A stretch of 50,757 bases of DNA. Source: an uncultured Flavobacteriaceae bacterium (GTDB taxonomy: Bacteria; Bacteroidota; Bacteroidia; Flavobacteriales; Flavobacteriaceae). The stretch is from NCBI GenBank assembly GCA_938073895.1, contig CALJFB010000025.1, positions 1-50,757 of the forward strand. The letters run 5' to 3'. The translations under genes were made by a program, and so were the position numbers. Below are positions 29,754-39,334 of this stretch, piece by piece (position 1 is the stretch's first letter; every line of letters starts with the position of its first letter). Below the pieces are notes generated by a model that saw only the letters and a program-made list of their open reading frames with translations, did no database searches and had not been told where the DNA came from.

Positions 29754-31691
29754 TTATTCTGTAGCAGTAGATTCTTCTGTTGTATCAGCTTCTGGTTGCG
29801 GCTCGTTAGCTTTTCTAACTTGCTTTATAAGTTTGTACTTATCTTTCCATAAGTCTAAACTATCTTTATGTTTTACAATGTTTTTGTGTACATCTGCAAC
29901 TAAAGGATTATCTGCTTTTACATTGCTAAAAAACTGTAAATTGTTTTCAAGCTGAATAATTTCTGCTCTAACATCATCCATTTTTTTGCGAACAAAGTTT
30001 TGTTCGTTATCTAACAAACGATTATCCTTAGATGATGCTAAATCTTGTAATTTATTTTCAAATTTTATCATTTCAGCTTCAGTTTTATTTAAATCTAAAG
30101 CGGTAAATAAACTGTCTAAAGTTTGATTGAAATCGTTTTCTATAGTACGTTTGTTTGTTGGAACTCTACCAATAGTTTTCCATTGGTTGATGTAATCTTT
30201 TATAGTTAATAAGTCTTCTTTTTGTTCTCCTTTTAAACTTAGAGCACCTATTTCTTTTAATAACGCTTCTTTTGTAGTAAATGCTGTTTCTTCTTCGGCA
30301 CTTGCTTCGTTACGTTTCTCTTTAATTCTGTCAAAATAGGTGTTACATGCAGCTCTAAATTGTTTCCATATTTTATCGCTGTCTTTTCTTGGCACATGAC
30401 CAATATTACGCCAATCCGACTGGATTTTTTTCATTAATGGCGTAGTCTTAACAAAATCATCGCTAGTCATATTAGTTTCAGCAATTTTTACTAATTCTAA
30501 TTTTTTAGTTAAGTTGTTAAGTTGTTCGCCTTTTAGGCTTTTGTAATATTCGTTTTTGTTATGATTAAAAGTTCTAACTGCAGTTTTAAATTCTGCCCAA
30601 GTTGCTTCGTTTACTTTTATTGGTACTTTTCCTGCTTTAAAGAATGCTTCGCGTAATGCTTCAATTTCTTTAATTTTATTTTGCCAACCACTATGATTAG
30701 CTATTTTTTCGGTTGTTAAAGTTTCTATTTTAGAAATTATTTCTTTTTTATTTTCTAAATTTTTAACGTATTGTACTTCTAATTCCTTGTAGTAAACTTG
30801 ACGTTTATCGTTTATTTTACGAGACGCTTCTTTAAATCTATCCCAAACCGGTTCGCGATGTTCTCTTGCTACTGGTCCAATATCTTCCTTCCATACTTTA
30901 TGAAGATTTTGTAATTCTCTAAAAGATCTATTGGTGTTTTCGTCTTTTACTAAGTCTTCAGCTCTTAAAATAATTTTTAACTTTTCTAGTAAATTATGTT
31001 CAAAATCTTTATCGCGTAAACCACGATCTAGGTTCATTAAATCGTAGAAGCGTTCTACGTTAAAATGGTAACTATTCCAGGCATTATTGTATTTGTCTCT
31101 TGGAATTGGGCCAGCAGATTTCCATTGCTTTTGTAATTCTTTAAACTGCTTATGTTTTATGTTCATTGCATCTTCATTATCGATAACTGCTTTCATGTTT
31201 TCAATAATTTCTAATCTTGAACTTAAGTTAGTTTTTAAATTATTTTCTAGAGCATTATAGTATGCTTTAGTTTTTTGTCTAAATTCTTTATAAGCGTTAT
31301 TAAAACTCTTTTTTAATGGTGTAGAGAAATAGAAGTCTATTTCGTTTCCACCTTCGGCTAAGAATTCTTCCTTTTTTTCGTCTAGAAGTGCATTAAATTT
31401 TGTGTCGAAAGCAGTTTTAATCCCATCAACGTGTTTTTTTATAGTCTGAATTTTTTGGTGTTCTACCAAATTTTCAAGATCCAAAACAAGTTCGTCTAAA
31501 GATAAGGTATCGTAATCTTTTTCCTCTATATCATGACGTTCTTGATGGCTTTCATCTTCTGCATCTTCTGCATTAGAGTTGTCTATCTCGTTAATTAAAT
31601 CATCAGAAGTTGTATTAACTTCTTCGTTTTTAACAGCTGCTGTGTTTTCTTCAATTCCTTCTGCATTTTGCAGGTTATCTTGCTCCGACAT
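29754..31691 (-). CDS. DUF349 repeat protein
   Basis: The protein has 645 residues, acidic at the N-terminus (about 1-60, EESH, DDLINEIDNSNAEDAEDE) and then almost wholly helical. It has several repeats with the DUF349 signature of a Trp and a Pro (LQKQWKSAGPIPRDKYNNAW, LHKVWKEDIGPVAREHREPV, IQSDWRNIGHVPRKDSDKIW, YINQWKTIGRVPTNKRTIEN). The function is not established; relatives are abundant cytoplasmic proteins. It stands alone between a terminator and aroE. Confidence 0.88.
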   Translation of the reverse strand: MSEQDNLQNAEGIEENTAAVKNEEVNTTSDDLINEIDNSNAEDAEDESHQERHDIEEKDYDTLSLDELVLDLENLVEHQKIQTIKKHVDGIKTAFDTKFNALLDEKKEEFLAEGGNEIDFYFSTPLKKSFNNAYKEFRQKTKAYYNALENNLKTNLSSRLEIIENMKAVIDNEDAMNIKHKQFKELQKQWKSAGPIPRDKYNNAWNSYHFNVERFYDLMNLDRGLRDKDFEHNLLEKLKIILRAEDLVKDENTNRSFRELQNLHKVWKEDIGPVAREHREPVWDRFKEASRKINDKRQVYYKELEVQYVKNLENKKEIISKIETLTTEKIANHSGWQNKIKEIEALREAFFKAGKVPIKVNEATWAEFKTAVRTFNHNKNEYYKSLKGEQLNNLTKKLELVKIAETNMTSDDFVKTTPLMKKIQSDWRNIGHVPRKDSDKIWKQFRAACNTYFDRIKEKRNEASAEEETAFTTKEALLKEIGALSLKGEQKEDLLTIKDYINQWKTIGRVPTNKRTIENDFNQTLDSLFTALDLNKTEAEMIKFENKLQDLASSKDNRLLDNEQNFVRKKMDDVRAEIIQLENNLQFFSNVKADNPLVADVHKNIVKHKDSLDLWKDKYKLIKQVRKANEPQPEADTTEESTATE

Positions 31692-31776
31692 TGTAAAAAT
31701 GTTTTATTTATTAAATAGTTTCGACTTTAAAGATAGTGCTAACCTATAAGTTTTCAAAGTAAAGCTTGAAAATCAT

Positions 31777-32508
31777 TTATTTATTCCAAATTTCCCAAGA
31801 TTTTTCGGCTTGAAGTTCTAACATTTCTAAACCGTTTTTGGTTTTTGCACCTTGAATAGTTCCATGCTTTAAGAACTTGGTTTTTTCAGGATTATAAATT
31901 AAGTCGTATAATATGTGTTGAGAATTTATAAAGTTATATGGAATATTTGGGCAATCTTCTATATTTGGAAACGTTCCTAAAGGTGTGCAATTTATTATTA
32001 TTTGATGGCTGTCTAAAATTTGTTTTGTAATATCGTTATAACTTAAAATATTATTTTCTGCTTTTCTAGATATAAAATTATAAGGAATTTTTAAGCTTTT
32101 TAAGGCGTAGGCAACAGCTTTGCTTGCGCCACCAGTTCCAAGTATTAATGCTTTTTTATGATGCATTTCTAGAAGTGGTTTTAGAGATTTTTTAAACCCG
32201 TAAAAATCAGTGTTATAACCTTTTAATTTTCCGTTTTTTGTTATTTTAATTGTGTTTACAGCTCCAATTTGAGCAGCTTTACTATTTAAGCTATCTAAAA
32301 ATGGAATAATTGCTTCTTTGTATGGAATAGTTACGTTATAGCCATTTACTTTTTGTTTTTTAGCTAAAGTTACAAAGTCTTCAATAGTATTTAAATCGAA
32401 AGTGTGGTAGCTTGAATCTTTTATGCGTTCAGTTTTAAACTTTTGAGTGAAATATTTTTCAGAAAATGAATAAGAAATATTTTTACCTATTAAGCCAAAT
32501 TTAAGCAT
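31777..32508 (-). CDS. aroE: shikimate dehydrogenase
   Basis: Reduces 3-dehydroshikimate with NADPH in aromatic amino acid synthesis. Starting at ATG 32508 it has 243 residues and the family N-terminus MLKFGLIGKNISYSFSEKYF; an in-frame ATG at 32529 would add seven charged residues and a longer overlap. Motifs are YNVTIPYKEAI (catalytic Lys), GAVNTIK, NTDFYGF, LGTGGASKAVAYAL, NCTPLGTFP, and NGLEMLELQAEKSWEIW. It overlaps the DUF368 gene upstream by 8 bases and is probably co-transcribed with it. Confidence 0.93.
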   Translation of the reverse strand: MLKFGLIGKNISYSFSEKYFTQKFKTERIKDSSYHTFDLNTIEDFVTLAKKQKVNGYNVTIPYKEAIIPFLDSLNSKAAQIGAVNTIKITKNGKLKGYNTDFYGFKKSLKPLLEMHHKKALILGTGGASKAVAYALKSLKIPYNFISRKAENNILSYNDITKQILDSHQIIINCTPLGTFPNIEDCPNIPYNFINSQHILYDLIYNPEKTKFLKHGTIQGAKTKNGLEMLELQAEKSWEIWNK

Positions 32509-33517
32509 ATGTTTGTTTTTTTTTACCATAATATTCCAATCCTAAAACTATACCAATTCCTAGAATTATATAAAATATGGCTATTAAAGTATCTTGATTT
32601 AGTTCTGGAATAAATTGTTGGTAGTTTTCTATAATAGGATTGTTTCTAGAGTCTAATAATAATGTATTTGTGCGGTCTGTTTTATAAATAATAGTTTTAA
32701 AAGGCCAAACTACGCCTAAGCTGCCAACAATAAATCCAATTATTGAAGCCATTGTTACACTTTTGTAATGTTTTAATATGTAATTTAATGCATGCGAAAA
32801 TGTAACTAATCCTGTAATTGAACCTAAAGTAAAAACTATTAAAATTTTAAGCATTCTAATGCGTTCTACATTTATCCAAAAACTAAAATCGCCATGTAAT
32901 ATTTCAAATAGTGTATTGTAAAGTGCATTTACAGAATCTACTAAAAGTAGAACGTAATTTCCTAAAAGTATTAAAATAAAAGATCCAGAAAATCCTGGTA
33001 AAGTCATTCCAGAAACGCTAATAATTCCGCATAAAAATACAAACCATAAGTTATCGTTTTCTGTTGCTGGGTTTAAAATTGTAATACTTAGGCCTAAAAG
33101 AACACCAACTATTAAAGCGGACATTGTTGTTTTTCGCCAATCGTTAAAATCTCTACTAATGTAGATAATAGAACCTATAATCATTCCAAAAAACACGCTC
33201 CAAACGTAGGTTTCGTAATGTTTTATTAAGAAATCTAATAGTTTAGAGATGCTAAAATAACTAATTAGCATTCCTAAAAATAGTAAGCTAAGAAACTTTC
33301 CATTTACATAATTATAAAACAATTTAAATCTTCCTTTAAAAAGAAACGTAAATGCGTTTTTATTGAAACGTTGAAGAGAATAAATAAATTCTTCATAAAA
33401 GCCAGCTACAAAAGCAACTACACCACCAGAAACGCCCGGAACTTTATTGGCTGCGCCCATTGCTAATCCTTTTAAGATTAGAAGTGCGCGACCTTTAAAA
33501 GTTTTAATTGGCTCCAT
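32501..33517 (-). CDS. DUF368 membrane protein (PopT-like), copy 2
   Basis: Polytopic membrane protein of 338 residues with about ten helices. Family motifs are GAANKVPGVSGGVVAFVAGF at the start and TLPGFSGSFILILLGNYVLL in the middle. DUF368 proteins have been identified as translocases that return undecaprenyl phosphate across the membrane (PopT). It starts at the base next to the stop of its paralogue at 33518 and is followed by aroE. The pair probably arose by duplication. Confidence 0.87.
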   Translation of the reverse strand: MEPIKTFKGRALLILKGLAMGAANKVPGVSGGVVAFVAGFYEEFIYSLQRFNKNAFTFLFKGRFKLFYNYVNGKFLSLLFLGMLISYFSISKLLDFLIKHYETYVWSVFFGMIIGSIIYISRDFNDWRKTTMSALIVGVLLGLSITILNPATENDNLWFVFLCGIISVSGMTLPGFSGSFILILLGNYVLLLVDSVNALYNTLFEILHGDFSFWINVERIRMLKILIVFTLGSITGLVTFSHALNYILKHYKSVTMASIIGFIVGSLGVVWPFKTIIYKTDRTNTLLLDSRNNPIIENYQQFIPELNQDTLIAIFYIILGIGIVLGLEYYGKKKQTYA

Positions 33518-34531
33518 TTAACGTTTACTTTTCTGACCTATTTTTTCTAAACTAAAAATAGTTAAGAATCCTAAAATCATTAATCCTATAACAGCAAAAC
33601 CTTGTGGGCTAATAAGGTTGTTAATTTCAGAATAATTGGTTGCCCAAATACTTTCTTCTACAACTGTTTTATAAGTGTCAAAATCTTGTGTTTGTTTTTG
33701 AAAAACGGATAATGTTCCTAAATTACTAACTTTAGAAAAAGGTAGAATTTCGCAAGTTGTTTCGTTTAATACAGTAATAGTTTTTTTATAAGGCCATATC
33801 TTATTTAATGATCCAAAAATAAATCCAGTTAAAATAGCTAATGTAGTATTGTGATAGTTTTTAAATAACCATTTTAATAAATGACTAAAGCTTAATAAGC
33901 CAACCAAAGCTCCTACAGCAAAAATGGCGATTTTTTTAATGTCGAAATCGTGAAAAGCATCGCTTAAAGTTTTGTAAGCGCCAAGAATTACTAAAATAAA
34001 AGATCCAGAAATTCCAGGTAAAATCATTGCGCAAATGGCAATTGCACCAGCTATAAATAAGAAATAAGGATTGTTATTACAACCTAAAGCTGGCAAAGAG
34101 GTTACGTAATATGCAGCAATTACACCTAAAATTAACGAAATAAGCGTGAGAATATTCCATTTTTTGATTTGTTTACCAACAAAGAAAATACTGGCAATAA
34201 TTAATCCAAAGAAAAACGACCAAATTAAAATAGGATGTTGCTCTATTAAGAATTTTGCTAATCGCATAAAACTTACAAAGCTTACAATAATTCCTGTTAA
34301 AAGTGCAAGAATAAAGTTTCCGTTTAATTGTGTCCAAAAAGCTTTAAAACCTTCTTTTTTTAATGTGGTAAATAACGATAAGTTAACGTTGCTAATTGTA
34401 GCAATTAATTCTTCGTAAATACCAGATATAAATGCTATTGTGCCGCCAGAAACTCCAGGAACTGCATCTGCTGCGCCCATAGCTGTGCCTTTTAAGGCTA
34501 TTATAATATAATCTTTTATGCTACGTTGCAT
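33518..34531 (-). CDS. DUF368 membrane protein (PopT-like), copy 1
   Basis: Membrane protein of 337 residues with the same plan as its neighbour: AMGAADAVPGVSGGTIAFIS at residues about 16-35 and MILPGISGSFILVILGAYKT in the middle. Likely role as an undecaprenyl-phosphate carrier, useful next to many genes of glycan synthesis. It keeps the more canonical GGT in the first motif where copy 2 has GGV. Confidence 0.87.
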   Translation of the reverse strand: MQRSIKDYIIIALKGTAMGAADAVPGVSGGTIAFISGIYEELIATISNVNLSLFTTLKKEGFKAFWTQLNGNFILALLTGIIVSFVSFMRLAKFLIEQHPILIWSFFFGLIIASIFFVGKQIKKWNILTLISLILGVIAAYYVTSLPALGCNNNPYFLFIAGAIAICAMILPGISGSFILVILGAYKTLSDAFHDFDIKKIAIFAVGALVGLLSFSHLLKWLFKNYHNTTLAILTGFIFGSLNKIWPYKKTITVLNETTCEILPFSKVSNLGTLSVFQKQTQDFDTYKTVVEESIWATNYSEINNLISPQGFAVIGLMILGFLTIFSLEKIGQKSKR

Positions 34532-34584
34532 TTGCTTTTTGTTTTAAAAACTTAAAGGTATGCAAAAATATAAATGAAGCCTTT

Positions 34585-35979
34585 TTATAAAGTGAATTTT
34601 TTTACTGCATTTATGTATAAAGGCGATTCTGTAACCATTGGAAATAATTCTTTAATTACAAAAAGATATTCCTTGTCAAAATTCATTGCATTAGTTAAAT
34701 GGTAGGTTGCTTTTTCTGTTTCATTAAATTTAAAATAAATACCAGCTAATCTAAATTCTATTTCTGCATTTTCAGGATGATATTCCATAGCTTGTAGTAA
34801 GTTATACATAGCTGTTTCTTCTTCGCCTAACTTAATTAATAGGTCTGTTCTTGTTAACCAGGTTTCTAGTTCGTAATCTCCTAATTCTATGGTTCTTTTG
34901 TAGCCACGTTCTGCTTCTTCAAAAAAGTTTAAGCGTAAATTTATATTAGAATATAATTTCCAATATGCCATATTTTCCGAATCAAGATCTATGGCTTTAT
35001 TGATATAATATAATGCTTTTTGGTAATTTTTTTGTTTCGTGTAAAATTTAGTTATAGCAGTCCAACCTTTGTCTAAAGATGGATCTTCATGAACCGTTTT
35101 ATAATAATATTCTAGTGCTAATTGGTTGTTACCTAATTTTTCGTGGCACTTTGCAATCTGTAAAAGCGCAAAAGAAGTTGGATCTTCTAAGCCAAGTGTA
35201 ACCGAATAGTTTTCTATGGCTTCGTTATATTTTTTTAATTTCTGTAATGTTTTTCCTTTTTCTATATAAGCGCCAACAAAAGTATCGTCTGATATTATTG
35301 CAAAATCAAAAGATCTTAAGGCTTTATTAAAGTTTTTTAAAGCATAATATAATTTACCTAATTGATGCCAAGCTATTTCAGAATACGGATTTGTATTTAA
35401 ATATTGATTTAAAAAGGTAATAGCTTCTTTGTTTTGCTCTAAAAATTCAAAACAATAAATAACATTGTAAAGCGATGCGTAATCAAACTCATCTAGTTCC
35501 AAACATTTTATAAAACTTTGCTTAGCATTTTCAAATTGGTCTAAGAATAAATACTCCATGCCTATTAAAGAGTGAATATCTGACGTCTCTTGGCTTAACT
35601 CTAAGGCTTTACTTAAAAACGTTATAGCTTCTTTATGCTTGTCTTGTTTAGATAATAAATTTGCTTTTTGTATGTAAACTTCGTCGTTAGTTGGTTCTAG
35701 TAAATGAAGTTCGTCTAATAATTGATTGGCTTTTGTTAAATCACCTTCAAAAATATATATTTCAACTTTAAATAATTTTAAGTTAGTTGATGCTGGATGT
35801 TGATCTAAACCTAGTTTAATGGCTTTTTTAGCCAAAGCAACTTTGCCATTGTTTAAGTAAAAATGGATAATGCTTTCAAATTCTTCAGAGTCAAAAAACA
35901 ACAAACTGTTGGTTTTTAGCATCTTCTCAAATTTTGAAATCGATATTTTATGATTTGGTTCTTCTTGACTAAACTGCAT
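34585..35979 (-). CDS. tetratricopeptide repeat protein
   Basis: From ATG 35979 the protein has 464 residues; the frame can be extended to a TTG at 36000, which I do not use. About a dozen TPR units run from residue 35 on, for example AITFLSKALELSQETSDIHS, QSFIKCLELDEFDYASLYNV, KALRSFDFAIISDDTFVGAY and ALYYINKAIDLDSENMAYWK. No signal peptide or membrane helix. Partner proteins are unknown. Confidence 0.9.
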   Translation of the reverse strand: MQFSQEEPNHKISISKFEKMLKTNSLLFFDSEEFESIIHFYLNNGKVALAKKAIKLGLDQHPASTNLKLFKVEIYIFEGDLTKANQLLDELHLLEPTNDEVYIQKANLLSKQDKHKEAITFLSKALELSQETSDIHSLIGMEYLFLDQFENAKQSFIKCLELDEFDYASLYNVIYCFEFLEQNKEAITFLNQYLNTNPYSEIAWHQLGKLYYALKNFNKALRSFDFAIISDDTFVGAYIEKGKTLQKLKKYNEAIENYSVTLGLEDPTSFALLQIAKCHEKLGNNQLALEYYYKTVHEDPSLDKGWTAITKFYTKQKNYQKALYYINKAIDLDSENMAYWKLYSNINLRLNFFEEAERGYKRTIELGDYELETWLTRTDLLIKLGEEETAMYNLLQAMEYHPENAEIEFRLAGIYFKFNETEKATYHLTNAMNFDKEYLFVIKELFPMVTESPLYINAVKKFTL

Positions 35980-36117
35980 AAACGCGCTATTTAACGGCAA
36001 TTAAATGTAATGTCTATTTTACTTAAAAGAGCATTTTTTAAGAAATGTTTTTAACAAAGTAATAAACATTTTTTAGGTTATTTGATTTTGTTTTGATTGA
36101 TAAACAGAACTAAAACT

Positions 36118-37299
36118 TTAGTGTTTTATTTGGTTTAATAAGTCAATAATAATGCCACAACCTTTTAAAATTTCTTCTTTAGTTATAGTTAATGGTGGTG
36201 TAATTCTTATGGCTTTGGTTTCAAATAACAACCAAAATAAAATTAAACCTTGGTCTTGTGCTTTTAAAACCACTTGATTAGTAATGTTTGCCGATGTTGT
36301 TATGGCTGCTAACATTAATCCTTTTCCTCTAATTTCTGTAATTAATGGATGTTTTAAATGTTTTCTAATTAGGGCTTCTTTTTCTAGGGCTTCTGCCATT
36401 AAGTCACTTTCGTTAATTTCTTTTATAGTTGCTAATGCTGCGGCTGCAATAACAGGATTTCCACCAAAAGTGGTAATATGTCCTAGTTTTGGGTTGTCTT
36501 TTAATAGAGACATTAATGCTGTAGAAGCCGTAAATGCTCCAATTGGTAATCCGCCACCAAGTCCTTTTCCTGTAACTACAATATCTGGAACTACATTATA
36601 GTTTTCGAAACCAAATAGCTTTCCGGTTCTACCAATACCTGGTTGAATCTCGTCCAGAATTAGTAATGCTCCAACCGCATTGCATTTAGCTTTAATTTTT
36701 GCTAAATAATTATCTGTTGGTTCTATAAAACCTGCACCACCTTGAATAGTTTCTAGTATAACACAAGCTGTTTTTGTTGTAATGTGTTTTAAGTGTGGTA
36801 GATAATTAAATGTAATGTGACTTATATCTGGTACTAATGGTCTAAAAACACTTTTTCGTTCTTCAAAATCCATTAAACTTAAAGAACCTATAGTATTTCC
36901 ATGATATGCACTATGTGCTGCAATTACTTGACTTCTTCCTGTTGCTCTACGTGCTAATTTTAAGGCGCCTTCTATTGCTTCTGTTCCAGAGTTTACCAAA
37001 TAGGTTTGGTCTAATGGATCTGGTAAATTATCAGAAAAATATTTAGCTAAATCTACTGCTGGTTTTTGAGCGTATTCGCCATAAACCATTACATGCATAT
37101 AGGTTTCTGCTTGGTCTTTAATTGCTTGTACAACTTTTGGGTGACAATGCCCTAAACTACAAGCCGAAACTCCTGCAACAAAATCTAAATACGGCTTATT
37201 ATTAGTGTCGTAAATATAACTGCCTTTTGCTCTAGAAATTTCTAGTGCTAATGGATAAGGCGATGTTTGTGCTTGATATTTTAAAAAATCTTGCTTCAT
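36118..37299 (-). CDS. class III PLP aminotransferase (ArgD-like)
   Basis: The protein has 393 residues. Fold type I markers are present: NSGTEAIEGALKLARRATGR, AYHGNTIGSLSL, ILDEIQPGIGRTGKLFGFEN (Asp216) and VVTGKGLGGGLPIGAF with the PLP Lys245. Acetylornithine or ornithine transaminases are close, but the substrate cannot be read from the sequence and no arginine genes are nearby. Its start codon overlaps the end of the OstA-like gene by one base, so both are on one transcript. Confidence 0.9.
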   Translation of the reverse strand: MKQDFLKYQAQTSPYPLALEISRAKGSYIYDTNNKPYLDFVAGVSACSLGHCHPKVVQAIKDQAETYMHVMVYGEYAQKPAVDLAKYFSDNLPDPLDQTYLVNSGTEAIEGALKLARRATGRSQVIAAHSAYHGNTIGSLSLMDFEERKSVFRPLVPDISHITFNYLPHLKHITTKTACVILETIQGGAGFIEPTDNYLAKIKAKCNAVGALLILDEIQPGIGRTGKLFGFENYNVVPDIVVTGKGLGGGLPIGAFTASTALMSLLKDNPKLGHITTFGGNPVIAAAALATIKEINESDLMAEALEKEALIRKHLKHPLITEIRGKGLMLAAITTSANITNQVVLKAQDQGLILFWLLFETKAIRITPPLTITKEEILKGCGIIIDLLNQIKH

Positions 37300-39128
37300 T
37301 AATTTTTAGGCGCTTCTGCTTTTTCTAATTCTAAAATTGACTTGGTTTCTAATTGACGTTTTCCTTTTTTGTCTTTTGAAATGAATTTTTTAGGGAGATT
37401 TCTAGACGATTTTGGTAATTGGTCTTCTTTAGTTAGTTGTTTGTCTTTGGCAGTTTTGTCCGCATCAATCATGCGATTAATTAAGTTTTTGTTGAAGAAC
37501 TCTTCTTCTGGAACAGCTTCTTCAAGACCTTTTATTATTGGTAGGTTAAGTGGTAAATCGTCCACAAACAGATCTTCTACAGACTTTGGTCTTTCGTCTT
37601 CTCGCCAGTTAAATCCTTTTAAAATTCGTTCTTTGGCGTTAATATCTTCTTCTTTAAATAGCGTGCCATCAATTTGTTGTAGTTTTCTTAGTTCGTCAAC
37701 ATCTTGATTTTCAAAGAAAATAGAAATATTAGCAGACTTAGATCTTTCTATTCCAATTAATTCATTATTGTCGTTTCTAGCGTAGTAGATAGATTCTGCA
37801 TTTTTAAGCACATCTATTCGATATATTTCATTTTTATCGTTAAATAAGCCAATTAAACGTTGTCCCGAAATTTGGTTATAACCATTAATAGCGATACTAT
37901 CTTTACTAATCATAAAAGCATTTTTAAATACTTTGAGCGAATCTACTTTTTCAGTTTTTGGGTTAGATATAATATGTATTGTATCTCCACTCATCTGATT
38001 TTTTAGATGCCATAATACTGGTTTTTTTGTTTTAGTGAAAGCATCTATTTTACCATTATTTATATTAATTAATTCGGTTAAACCAGTTTGATGATTTACA
38101 TGAAGCGAATCTGCTTTTCCACTTAAATCCGATTTATAGATTTTAGCATTTTTAAAAGCTCTGGTAATGCGCTTGTCTGCTTTACCTGTTACCATTAGCG
38201 TGTCTGCGTGTATATAAATACTATCGTTTTCTTGTATGGTAATACCTAAAGCACGTTTGGTAATAAAAACAGAATCTTTTGCTCGGTAAACTTCGGCATA
38301 ATGACCTTTTATAATACTTTTATTTAAGGTGTCTGTAATTGTAATATTGTTGGTTGCAGATGCGAAATTTAGACTTCTATCAAAATATAAACTGTCGCCT
38401 TTTACTTCTCTATTGTCGTAATCTATTTTTGCGTTTTTCTCGAAATATCCTGTGTCGTTATTAGTATTGTAAAAACCACGCTCGCTATATATTTTACTTG
38501 TTTCTCCAATAATATACGATGGTCCATACATATACGCATGACCAGTTTCTGTATAAAAATCTAATTGATTTGTGGTTAATGTATATTCTGGATTTACTAG
38601 TTTTACGGTATTTAAGAAACGGTATTTTTTTTCCTTCATATAAAAACGTCCAACAGTACTTGTTATTACTCCAGACGAATCTCTAACTACACGTCCACCA
38701 GATTTGTAATACGCTTGTTGCGCTTCTCTGTTAAGATATAAGGTGTCTGTAGTTAGCGTAGAGCTTGGTTCTGTTAATAATACATCTCCACTTGCAAAGG
38801 CTAATTTTGTCTTACCAGAATATTCGGCATATTTAGCGGTAAGATTAATAGTGTCGCCTTGTTTCATTATAACATTTCCGTAGGCTTCAATAAAGTCTTC
38901 TTTTCCATAAAAAACAGCTTTATCGCAAAACATATCAATGCCATCGTGATAAATGTGAACTTGAGATTGGTTATTACGTATAAGAATACTTGCTCCAGGA
39001 TGATTTTCTTCGTCTTTTTCACCAAAACCAGCTTCTTTAATTTCTATAGTTTTAACTTGACTTGTACTTATTTGCGTAAAGAAAGCAAAAAGAAAGAGTA
39101 GGAGATATGTAGGTTTTAAATGTTTCAA
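37299..39128 (-). CDS. OstA/LptA-like LPS transport family protein
   Basis: The protein has 609 residues and a signal peptide (LLLFLFAFFTQISTSQ). It is made of beta-repeats of the OstA/LptA (LptD N-terminal) type: FYGKEDFIEAYGNVIMKQGD, GKTKLAFASGDVLLTEPSST, SERGFYNTNNDTGYFEKNAK and DSLYFDRSLNFASATNNITI. In Bacteroidota such proteins are thought to take part in LPS transport across the periplasm. The tail (last 100 residues) is charged and probably disordered. It leads a transcript with the class III aminotransferase. Confidence 0.85.
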   Translation of the reverse strand: MKHLKPTYLLLFLFAFFTQISTSQVKTIEIKEAGFGEKDEENHPGASILIRNNQSQVHIYHDGIDMFCDKAVFYGKEDFIEAYGNVIMKQGDTINLTAKYAEYSGKTKLAFASGDVLLTEPSSTLTTDTLYLNREAQQAYYKSGGRVVRDSSGVITSTVGRFYMKEKKYRFLNTVKLVNPEYTLTTNQLDFYTETGHAYMYGPSYIIGETSKIYSERGFYNTNNDTGYFEKNAKIDYDNREVKGDSLYFDRSLNFASATNNITITDTLNKSIIKGHYAEVYRAKDSVFITKRALGITIQENDSIYIHADTLMVTGKADKRITRAFKNAKIYKSDLSGKADSLHVNHQTGLTELININNGKIDAFTKTKKPVLWHLKNQMSGDTIHIISNPKTEKVDSLKVFKNAFMISKDSIAINGYNQISGQRLIGLFNDKNEIYRIDVLKNAESIYYARNDNNELIGIERSKSANISIFFENQDVDELRKLQQIDGTLFKEEDINAKERILKGFNWREDERPKSVEDLFVDDLPLNLPIIKGLEEAVPEEEFFNKNLINRMIDADKTAKDKQLTKEDQLPKSSRNLPKKFISKDKKGKRQLETKSILELEKAEAPKN

Positions 39129-39279
39129 GGTGCTATTATTTTGATTCCAAAAATAATGATATTATATCTTATATTGAAGTTAAGTGTTTAAAGTCGTTTA
39201 CTAATTTATATTATAAGAGTACAAAATAAATTAATTAAATTAATGTTTGTTGGTGTACTTTATGATATTTTTAATACCA

Positions 39280-39316
39280 AAAAACCTGCCATTAGAAATA
39301 AAGGCAGGTTTTTATT
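39280..39316. terminator. intrinsic terminator of purA
   Basis: AAAAACCTGCC (39280-39290) and GGCAGGTTTTT (39303-39313) form an 11-bp stem with a 12-base loop. It is U-rich on both strands and starts 22 bases after the purA stop on the minus strand. Confidence 0.8.
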
Positions 39317-39334
39317 GTTATAATTTAAAAAATA

